From CAYRZL01 sp964428795 (GTDB taxonomy: Bacteria > Bacillota > Clostridia > Lachnospirales > Lachnospiraceae): DNA of 18,010 bases. The stretch spans positions 1-18,010 of the forward strand of contig CAYRZL010000056.1 of the NCBI GenBank assembly GCA_964428795.1, written 5' to 3'. The translations under genes and the position numbers were made by a program. The notes beneath the pieces are model-generated. The model saw only the letters and a list, made by a program, of their open reading frames with translations, was not told the origin of the DNA and did not search any database. Shown in pieces: positions 12,364-18,010 of this stretch. How positions within the stretch are numbered: position 1 is the stretch's first letter; every line of letters starts with the position of its first letter.

Positions 12364-13440
12364 ATGGAAACCATTTTAGTAATGAATCCGGGTTCTACTT
12401 CCACAAAGATTGCTGTTTACCGGGATGAGATTCCGGTATTTGTGGAGAGCATCGCGCATTCACAGGAAGAATTAAAACCATTTGAGAATATCATTGACCA
12501 GTACAATTTCCGCAAGGAGCTGATTTTGGCGGTCATGGAAAAAAACGGTGTAAAAAAAGAAGAACTGACCGCTATCGTATCCCGCGGAGGTCTGCTTCCA
12601 CCAATCGAGGCAGGCGCTTATGCAGTCAACGAGGATATGGTATGGCAGCTGACCTATGCGCCTCAGAATGAGCATGCTTCCAATCTGGGCGCCGTTATTG
12701 CAAATGCCATCAGCAAAGAGCTGAAGGATATTCCTGCTTACATATATGATGCGGTTACTGTAGATGAGCTGGAACCCCTTGCGAGAGTGACCGGCCTGCC
12801 GGATATGCAGCGAAAAGGCATGGGGCATAACCTGAATATGCGCGCGGCGGCTATGAAATACGCAAAAGAAAATAAAAGGTCATACAATGATATTTCCGTT
12901 ATTGTAGCTCACTTAGGCGGCGGTATCACGCTTTCTCTTCATCACAAAGGACGTATTGTGGATATGATTTCCGATGATGAAGGTCCCTTCTCGCCGGAGC
13001 GCGCCGGCGGACTTCCCGTATTCCAGGTGATCGCACAGGCTACCGAAGAGGGCATGGACAAAAAGACCATGATGAAGAAAGTAAAAAGCCAGGGTGGTCT
13101 GATGGGCTATTTCGGTGTGAATGACACAAGAATTGTGGAGCAGATGATGAAGGATGGAGACGAGAAAGCAGCTCTTATTTATAATGCCATGATCCTGAAT
13201 GTTGCCCGCAATATTGCAAAGCTTGCAGTTTATATCGATGGCAAGGTGGACAATATTATACTGACCGGAGGTATCGCATATTCTGATTATTTTACATCGG
13301 AGGTTGCAAAGCGTGTCAGCTTTATTGCCCCGGTTATTGTGTATGCAGGTGAAAATGAGATGGAATCTCTGGCTTTGGGAGCACTTCGCGTACAGCGTGG
13401 GGAGGAAGCCGCAAAAACTTTTGTAAAGGTTGAAAAATAA
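12364..13440 (+). CDS. buk: Butyrate kinase (second copy, ptb-linked)
   Basis: Completes butyrate formation with ATP synthesis from butyryl-phosphate. The 358-aa product carries the same landmarks as the copy at 9984: NPGSTSTKIAVY, SRGGLLPP, GHNLNMRAAA, VAHLGGGITL, GPFSPERAGGLP and ILTGGIAY. AAAGGAG (12347-12353) precedes the ATG. It lies directly downstream of ptb without an intervening promoter, so this copy is the canonical partner of Ptb. Differences from the first copy are spread over the whole length, so the duplication is old or one copy was acquired separately. A clear terminator follows. Confidence 0.93.
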   Translation: METILVMNPGSTSTKIAVYRDEIPVFVESIAHSQEELKPFENIIDQYNFRKELILAVMEKNGVKKEELTAIVSRGGLLPPIEAGAYAVNEDMVWQLTYAPQNEHASNLGAVIANAISKELKDIPAYIYDAVTVDELEPLARVTGLPDMQRKGMGHNLNMRAAAMKYAKENKRSYNDISVIVAHLGGGITLSLHHKGRIVDMISDDEGPFSPERAGGLPVFQVIAQATEEGMDKKTMMKKVKSQGGLMGYFGVNDTRIVEQMMKDGDEKAALIYNAMILNVARNIAKLAVYIDGKVDNIILTGGIAYSDYFTSEVAKRVSFIAPVIVYAGENEMESLALGALRVQRGEEAAKTFVKVEK

Positions 13441-13483
13441 GAGCTTATCTTTTATTTGATTCCAAACATATACCTTTTTTGAG

Positions 13484-13508
13484 AAGATCCCTTTCGGGGG
13501 ATCTTTTC
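13484..13508 (+). terminator. Intrinsic terminator after ptb-buk
   Basis: AAGATCCC (13484-13491) pairs with GGGATCTT (13498-13505), loop TTTCGG, followed by TTC and further T-rich sequence. It lies 43 bp after the kinase stop. Confidence 0.75.
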
Positions 13509-13522
13509 TGATGTTTTAGACA

Positions 13523-13551
13523 TTGCACAAAAATGAATTTTATAGTAAGAT
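13523..13551 (+). promoter_or_regulatory. Promoter of the signal peptidase - rbgA - rnhB unit
   Basis: TTGCAC (13523-13528) and TAAGAT (13546-13551) are spaced by 17 bp, immediately after the ptb-buk terminator. The start point would be near 13558, which rules out any start codon upstream of that for the first gene. Confidence 0.55.
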
Positions 13552-13594
13552 AAAGGTTGTTTATATTCCGGGAGAAGAAAATGAGGTGAGCAGA

Positions 13595-14191
13595 TTGGCA
13601 AGAAGAAGCAGAAGAGAGGGCCCCGATTTCCTGAGTGACAGACGACGGAGAAAAGAAAAAAAGATATCCAGAAAGAAGAGTATCGCACTGTGGGCGGTGG
13701 AGATCGTTATTGTGGTTTTTCTGGCTCTGGTCAGTGTCTACTTTTTTGGAATGAGGACTTCTGTGGTGGGTACGTCCATGTCACCTACGCTGGAGAGCGG
13801 GGATCAGATATTGATGAACCGGCTTTCCTACAGTCTGTTTGATCCGCAGCCAAATGATCTGGTCGTATTTTTGCCGAACGGAAATGAAAAATCACATTAT
13901 TATGTGAAACGTGTCATCGGCGTGCCGGGCGATACGGTACAGATCAAAGATGGATATGTGTATGTAAATGATGAATTATTTGATGAAGAGATAGATACCG
14001 AGGCGATCGAGAATGCAGGTATTGCAGAGGAACCGGTTGTGGTCGGTGCAGATGAGTACTTTGTGCTGGGTGATAATCGGGGCTCCAGCGAGGACAGCCG
14101 CTATGCAAATATCGGAAATGTGAAGCAGGAGCATATCATCGGCAAAGCATGGTTTGTTTTATCGCCATCTGAACGCAGAGGAAAACTGTAG
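13595..14191 (+). CDS. Signal peptidase I (first copy)
   Basis: Membrane-bound protease that removes signal peptides from secreted proteins at the outer face of the membrane. With the TTG start at 13595 the product has 198 aa: a very basic N-terminus (RRSRR, DRRRRKEKK), one membrane segment (about 29-51), then the catalytic domain. The nucleophile is Ser61 in GTSMSPTL, the general base Lys105 in YYVKRVIGVPGD, and GDNR (159-162) closes the fold. The TTG is preferred because GAGGTGAG (13583-13590) precedes it; a GTG at 13586 is the alternative, and a TTG at 13523 is the -35 box. It is the first gene of the unit and 13 bp from rbgA. Confidence 0.88.
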   Translation: MARRSRREGPDFLSDRRRRKEKKISRKKSIALWAVEIVIVVFLALVSVYFFGMRTSVVGTSMSPTLESGDQILMNRLSYSLFDPQPNDLVVFLPNGNEKSHYYVKRVIGVPGDTVQIKDGYVYVNDELFDEEIDTEAIENAGIAEEPVVVGADEYFVLGDNRGSSEDSRYANIGNVKQEHIIGKAWFVLSPSERRGKL

Positions 14192-14204
14192 ACGGAGGTA
14201 AATT

Positions 14205-15053
14205 ATGCATTTTCAATGGTATCCGGGGCATATGACAAAAGCAAAGCGTCAGATGCAGGAGGATATAAAACTGATTGATCTGGTGATCGAGCTGGTGGAT
14301 GCGAGAATCCCGTTAAGCAGCCGGAATCCGGATATTGACGAGCTTGGAAAAAATAAGTCCCGTCTGATCCTGTTAAACAAAGCAGATCTGGCGGATGAGA
14401 CGCAGAATCAGGCATGGGCAGCGTATTTCAAAGAAAAAGGGTTTTTTGTGGTAAAGCTGGATGCAAGAAAAAAGGGTGATATGAAGGCAATCCAGAATAT
14501 CATTCAGGAAGCCTGCAAGGAAAAAATTGAGAGAGACCGCAGGCGCGGCATTTTAAACCGTCCGGTGCGTGCCATGGTGCTTGGTATCCCGAATGTGGGG
14601 AAATCCACATTTATCAACACCTTTGCAGGGAAGGCGTGTGCAAAGACCGGAAATAAGCCCGGTGTGACGAAGGGAAAACAATGGATCAGGCTGAACAAAA
14701 ATGTGGAATTGCTGGACACCCCCGGTATTTTGTGGCCGAAATTTGATGATCAGATGGTGGGACTTCGCCTTGCATTGATCGGATCCATAAAGGATGAGAT
14801 CTTAAATATCGATGAATTGTCTCTGGAATTTATCAAATATATGCAGGCAAACTATCCGGGGCTTCTTGCACAGCGTTATCAGGTGGACGAGACAAAGGAG
14901 GCTGCGGATGTTTTGGGGCAGATTGCGGTAAACCGCAAGTGTGTACAGCGGGGGGATGAGCCGGATTACAGCAAAGCAGCAAATCTGCTGATCGATGATT
15001 TCCGCAGCGGACGGATTGGCAGAATTACGTTGGAAATACCGAAGGAAGGATAA
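14205..15053 (+). CDS. rbgA: Ribosome biogenesis GTPase RbgA (YlqF)
   Basis: Circularly permuted GTPase that assists late assembly of the 50S subunit. The 282-aa product shows the permuted order: NKAD (G4, 58-61) comes before the P-loop GIPNVGKST (127-135), then Thr155 in GVTKG (G2) and DTPG (G3, 171-174). The N-terminal QWYPGHM and the alpha-helical C-terminal domain are typical of YlqF. GGAGGT (14194-14199) precedes the ATG by 5 bp. It sits between two signal peptidase genes, and rnhB follows; the lepB-rbgA-rnhB order is a known Firmicute arrangement. Confidence 0.94.
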   Translation: MHFQWYPGHMTKAKRQMQEDIKLIDLVIELVDARIPLSSRNPDIDELGKNKSRLILLNKADLADETQNQAWAAYFKEKGFFVVKLDARKKGDMKAIQNIIQEACKEKIERDRRRGILNRPVRAMVLGIPNVGKSTFINTFAGKACAKTGNKPGVTKGKQWIRLNKNVELLDTPGILWPKFDDQMVGLRLALIGSIKDEILNIDELSLEFIKYMQANYPGLLAQRYQVDETKEAADVLGQIAVNRKCVQRGDEPDYSKAANLLIDDFRSGRIGRITLEIPKEG

Positions 15054-15058
15054 TCATA

Positions 15059-15676
15059 ATGAAGAGAGAAAAAGACATTCTGAGTCAGGAAGAAGAAAAA
15101 GAAGCACAAAACGCGGGAACCGGGAAAACGGTGGATATAAAAAAAGAGATCAGAGGATTTATTATTTATCTGGCAATTCTTTTGGTGATCGTATTTTGTG
15201 TTATTCATTTTGTGGGACAGCGCACAAGCGTAAATGGCGCTTCCATGTATCCTACTCTTGAGAATGGGGATCAGTTGATCGTGGATAAACTGACCTATCG
15301 GTTTAAGGATCCGCAACGTTTTGACATTGTGGTATTTCCGCGGGAACTGAACGGAAAATCCGAGTTTTTGATCAAGCGGATCATTGGCTTGCCGGGAGAA
15401 ACGGTGTGGATCGATGAGGACGGAAATATTTATATTGACGGGGAGATCCTGGAGGAAGACTACGGATTGGAGCCGATTGATATTAACCACAGATACCGGG
15501 CAGAGGATGTGATTACGCTTGGAGACGACGAATATTTTGTTATGGGAGATAACCGGAATAACAGTAAAGACAGTCGTGACCCGGATGTGGGAAATGTTTC
15601 AAGGGATGAATTGGAAGGCAGGGCGTGGGTTCGGATTTTTCCGTTTTCCAAATTTGGCGTTTTAAAGCATCAGTAA
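15059..15676 (+). CDS. Signal peptidase I (second copy)
   Basis: A second type I signal peptidase, 205 aa. It has an acidic and basic N-terminal tail of about 30 residues, a membrane segment (about 32-52), Ser62 in GASMYPTL as nucleophile, Lys106 in LIKRIIGLPGE as base, and GDNR (163-166). The start follows the rbgA stop by 5 bp, and the ribosome binding site (AAGGAAGGA) overlaps the end of rbgA, which indicates coupled translation. It differs from the first copy in the loop before GDNR and in its N-terminal tail, so the two may prefer different substrates or conditions. Confidence 0.92.
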   Translation: MKREKDILSQEEEKEAQNAGTGKTVDIKKEIRGFIIYLAILLVIVFCVIHFVGQRTSVNGASMYPTLENGDQLIVDKLTYRFKDPQRFDIVVFPRELNGKSEFLIKRIIGLPGETVWIDEDGNIYIDGEILEEDYGLEPIDINHRYRAEDVITLGDDEYFVMGDNRNNSKDSRDPDVGNVSRDELEGRAWVRIFPFSKFGVLKHQ

Positions 15677-15696
15677 CGGAAAGAAGAGACTATGAT

Positions 15697-16461
15697 ATGA
15701 CAGTAAAAAGTATTGCACAGATCAGAGAAATATATAAGGCGGCAGAGGAGACGATGCTGCCTTCTTTTATCGAGACATTTGCAGGTGATGAGAGGGCGGG
15801 CGTAAAGGCAATCGTACATATGGCAGAAAAACGGTTGGAAGCCCTGGAAATAGAGCGTGCCCGGATCGAGAAATTGAAAAAATATGAAAAAGAATATGGG
15901 AAGTATGAGCATATTTGCGGTATTGACGAGGTGGGGCGTGGTCCCCTGGCAGGTCCGGTGGTGGCCGCAGCGGTAATTTTGCCGAAGGATTGCAATATTC
16001 TCTACATCAATGATTCCAAAAAGCTGTCTGAGAAAAAGAGAGAAGAGTTGTATGATGTTATTATGGAACAGGCAGTTTCCGTAGGGGTGGGCATGGTGAA
16101 TCAGGCGCGGATCGATGAGATCAATATTTTACAGGCTACATACGAGGCTATGCGAATGGCAATCGGAAACCTGAGCGTGACACCGGACCTGCTGCTGAAT
16201 GACGCAGTGACGATTCCGGGTGTGGATATCAGGCAGGTTCCCATTATAAAAGGGGATGCCAAAAGTATTTCTATCGGGGCAGCCAGTATCATTGCAAAAG
16301 TGGTGAGGGACCGCCTGATGACAGCTTATGATAAGATCATGCCGGAGTATGGATTTGCATCCAATAAAGGCTATGGATCCCAGGCGCATATTGAAGCATT
16401 GAAAAAGTACGGTCCTACGGAACTTCACCGGAAAACATTTATCGGAAACTTTATAGATTAG
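15697..16461 (+). CDS. rnhB: Ribonuclease HII
   Basis: Endonuclease that cuts RNA in RNA-DNA hybrids, including single ribonucleotides left in DNA. The 254-aa product has the N-terminal helical extension of about 70 residues seen in Bacillus-type RNase HII. The catalytic core follows: GIDEVGRGPLAGP with Asp77 and Glu78, NDSKKLSEKKRE, a third acid at Asp169 (LLLNDAV), and KGDAKSISIGAASIIAKVVRDR-type helix. The ATG at 15697 is taken because homology begins there and AGAAGAG lies about 9 bp upstream; longer in-frame starts would overlap the second signal peptidase gene. It belongs to the same transcription unit. Confidence 0.93.
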   Translation: MTVKSIAQIREIYKAAEETMLPSFIETFAGDERAGVKAIVHMAEKRLEALEIERARIEKLKKYEKEYGKYEHICGIDEVGRGPLAGPVVAAAVILPKDCNILYINDSKKLSEKKREELYDVIMEQAVSVGVGMVNQARIDEINILQATYEAMRMAIGNLSVTPDLLLNDAVTIPGVDIRQVPIIKGDAKSISIGAASIIAKVVRDRLMTAYDKIMPEYGFASNKGYGSQAHIEALKKYGPTELHRKTFIGNFID

Positions 16462-16472
16462 GAGAGGTGTGC

Positions 16473-16832
16473 TTGAACACGAGAAAAGTCGGGGCTGAGT
16501 ATGAACAGAAGGCGGCAGCTTTTTTGGAAGAAAAGGGCTTTAGGATTCTGGAAAGAAATTACAGGTGCAGATCGGGAGAGATCGATCTGATCGCTCATGA
16601 CGGATATTACCTGGTGTTTGTGGAAGTAAAATACCGTCATTGTGACGTGCACGGAAGCCCATTGCAGGCAGTGGATCACAAAAAACAGCGGCGTATTTCA
16701 AAGGCGGCAGCCTATTATCTGTATTCCCGTAAGTATGCGCAGGATACACCCTGTCGGTTTGACGTGGTGGGAATATTGGATGACGAGATTATTTGGATCG
16801 AAAACGCCTTTCCTTATTGCGGATCACGGTAA
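16473..16832 (+). CDS. YraN family protein (UPF0102), endonuclease-like fold
   Basis: Small cytosolic protein of the widely conserved YraN/UPF0102 family, which has a restriction-endonuclease-like fold; its cellular role is not settled. The 119-aa product shows the family core RKVGAEYEQKAA, then GEIDLIA with Glu36 and Asp38, and FVEVKYR with Glu51 and Lys53, the D-ExK type metal site. The TTG at 16473 is chosen because AGGAGAGG (16460-16467) stands at proper distance; a GTG at 16467 lies inside this site. It follows rnhB by 11 bp, a very common pairing. Confidence 0.88.
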   Translation: MNTRKVGAEYEQKAAAFLEEKGFRILERNYRCRSGEIDLIAHDGYYLVFVEVKYRHCDVHGSPLQAVDHKKQRRISKAAAYYLYSRKYAQDTPCRFDVVGILDDEIIWIENAFPYCGSR

Positions 16833-16886
16833 GAGTGTGTTCCCCTGTCCGGATTGAAATAGCTGTAATGAAAGAAGTGAAAAGAT

Positions 16887-17768
16887 ATGGATGTAAAGTA
16901 TCAGATAATAGAGGAACGTCAGATTAAAAGAAAAGCAGGAAAAGACAGATGCAGGATGCTGCTGAAAAACGATGCGGGAAGCGTCCCCTTTTTGCAGTTT
17001 CCGGCGTTGGCAGAGCTGCCCATGATAAAGCATGGGTTCAGTACACGCATCGGAGGGGTCAGTGAGGGCATCTGGGCATCCTTGAACCTCAGTTATACCA
17101 GAGGAGACGACAGGTCTGCGGTGGATGAAAATTTCAGGCGGATGGCAGACAGTCTTGGTGTGGATGCGGACCGTTATGTGTTTTCCCAGCAGACCCATAC
17201 TACAAATGTCCGTGTGGTGACAGAAGCAGATGCCGGAGCAGGTTTCTTAAGAGAAAGAGGATACACGGATGTGGATGGGTTGGTGACGAATGTGCCGGGA
17301 TTGGTATTGACCACCTTTTTTGCGGACTGCGTGCCTCTGTATTTTGTGGACCCCGTGCATAGAGCGATCGGAATGAGTCATTCCGGGTGGAGAGGTACGG
17401 TGGGGCGTATCGGAAAGGTGACCGTGGAGACGATGAAACGGGAATATGGCACAAATCCCTCTGATCTGATCTGCGCCATCGGTCCGTCTATCTGTCAGGA
17501 CTGTTATGAGATCAGCGGGGATGTGGCGGCAGAATTTGAACGTGAGTTTTCCGGTCATCAGGATGAAATTTTGCAGAATAAGGGAAACGGAAAATATCAT
17601 CTTGATCTGTGGCGGGTCAATGAGATCGTGTTGGAAGAGGCGGGAGTGTTGAAGGAACAGATTTCCACGACGGATATCTGTACCTGCTGTAATCCCGGGA
17701 TTTTGTTTTCCCATCGCGCCAGTCAGGGGAAGCGTGGAAATCTCTGCGGATTCTTAAGTCTGGTGTGA
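16887..17768 (+). CDS. pgeF: Laccase-domain protein, PgeF/YfiH family
   Basis: Cytosolic protein of the polyphenol oxidase/YfiH family. Members are reported as purine nucleoside phosphorylases or deaminases, and as editors of peptidoglycan precursors (PgeF); which role applies here is not visible. The 293-aa product has the metal-binding set His104 (QQTHTT), Cys148 (FADCVPLYF) and His165 (SHSGWRGT), plus GPSICQDCYEI and the C-terminal CTCCNPGILFSHR. The ATG at 16887 has only a weak purine-rich site (AAAGAAGTGAAAAG). The N-terminus before about residue 30 is longer than in many homologues. It is 54 bp after yraN and 36 bp before pepF. Confidence 0.88.
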   Translation: MDVKYQIIEERQIKRKAGKDRCRMLLKNDAGSVPFLQFPALAELPMIKHGFSTRIGGVSEGIWASLNLSYTRGDDRSAVDENFRRMADSLGVDADRYVFSQQTHTTNVRVVTEADAGAGFLRERGYTDVDGLVTNVPGLVLTTFFADCVPLYFVDPVHRAIGMSHSGWRGTVGRIGKVTVETMKREYGTNPSDLICAIGPSICQDCYEISGDVAAEFEREFSGHQDEILQNKGNGKYHLDLWRVNEIVLEEAGVLKEQISTTDICTCCNPGILFSHRASQGKRGNLCGFLSLV

Positions 17769-17804
17769 CGGATATACAATCATAGATAAAAAAGGAGGCA
17801 TAAA

Positions 17805-18010
17805 ATGTCGGAAAAATTAGCAATGAGAAGCGAGGTCCCGGTGCAGGAGACATGGGATCTTTCGCTGATCTATAAAACACAAGAGGATATGTATGCGGAT
17901 GTGGAGAAAGTGAAATCCATCTCAAAGGAATTGACGGAGGATTATAAGGGGAAACTTGATACTCCGGAAGCAATCGTTGCGTGTCTTGACAAATACGGAG
18001 AGTTTTATAA
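17805..18010 (+). CDS. pepF: Oligoendopeptidase F, N-terminal part (partial)
   Basis: The first 68 codons of a gene that runs off the right edge. The opening MSEKLAMRSEVPVQETWDLS and the following helical segments match the N-terminus of M3-family oligoendopeptidase F, a cytosolic zinc peptidase for short peptides. The HExxH zinc site would lie far beyond the window, so the call rests on the N-terminal 'R-(S/N)-E-x-P-x-x-x-x-W-D-L' pattern. AAAGGAGG stands about 7 bp before the ATG, one of the strongest ribosome binding sites in the window. Confidence 0.75.
   Translation, partial: MSEKLAMRSEVPVQETWDLSLIYKTQEDMYADVEKVKSISKELTEDYKGKLDTPEAIVACLDKYGEFY

Noticed and set aside
13523..13594. TTG start at 13523 for the first signal peptidase
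   Set aside because: This TTG is the -35 box of the promoter, so it would not be transcribed; TTG 13595 or GTG 13586 have ribosome binding sites.

Overview
The window looks like a piece of chromosome from a low-to-moderate GC anaerobic Firmicute of class Clostridia, most likely family Lachnospiraceae. The pointers are strong purine-rich ribosome binding sites, frequent GTG/TTG starts, intrinsic terminators after most units, a phosphotransbutyrylase/butyrate kinase fermentation locus, and the Firmicute block signal peptidase - rbgA - rnhB - yraN. The genus cannot be fixed from sequence reading alone. No rRNA, tRNA, CRISPR array or insertion sequence was seen.

Region 1 (1-3210): the tail of an unrecognised gene with its terminator, then molybdate uptake. 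modA (lipoprotein binding protein) has its own promoter and terminator. modB (permease) and modC (ATPase) form a second unit with a separate promoter. Region 2 (3211-4520): a small cysteine-free protein followed by a thioredoxin-reductase-like flavoprotein. The flavoprotein keeps its redox CATC pair but lacks both NADPH-binding motifs, which suggests a ferredoxin-linked enzyme. Region 3 (4525-7420, minus strand): a MATE exporter preceded by a strong promoter and then an intrinsic terminator (an attenuator-like leader), and a membrane family-2 glycosyltransferase. The glycosyltransferase has a direct repeat of the kind bound by OmpR-family regulators, and a perfect palindrome, upstream of it.

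Region 4 (7466-9776): a uridine phosphorylase gene, then what looks like a deletion scar. The C-terminal third of a LysR-type regulator (minus strand) abuts the C-terminal zinc-ribbon end of a flavodoxin-like protein (plus strand). An intact gene of unknown function with two apparent EthD-like halves follows.

Region 5 (9777-13510): two butyrate kinase genes flank one phosphate butyryltransferase gene. The ptb promoter is well formed and is preceded by an 11-bp direct repeat with a 21-bp period. Two related hairpins with matched base changes lie after the first kinase and between ptb and the second kinase. Together these enzymes turn butyryl-CoA into butyrate with ATP formation.

Region 6 (13523-18010): a tightly packed plus-strand unit with a visible promoter: signal peptidase I, rbgA (50S assembly GTPase), a second signal peptidase I, rnhB, yraN, a laccase-domain protein (PgeF/YfiH family) and the start of oligoendopeptidase F. 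This is housekeeping content; the unusual part is the pair of signal peptidases around rbgA.
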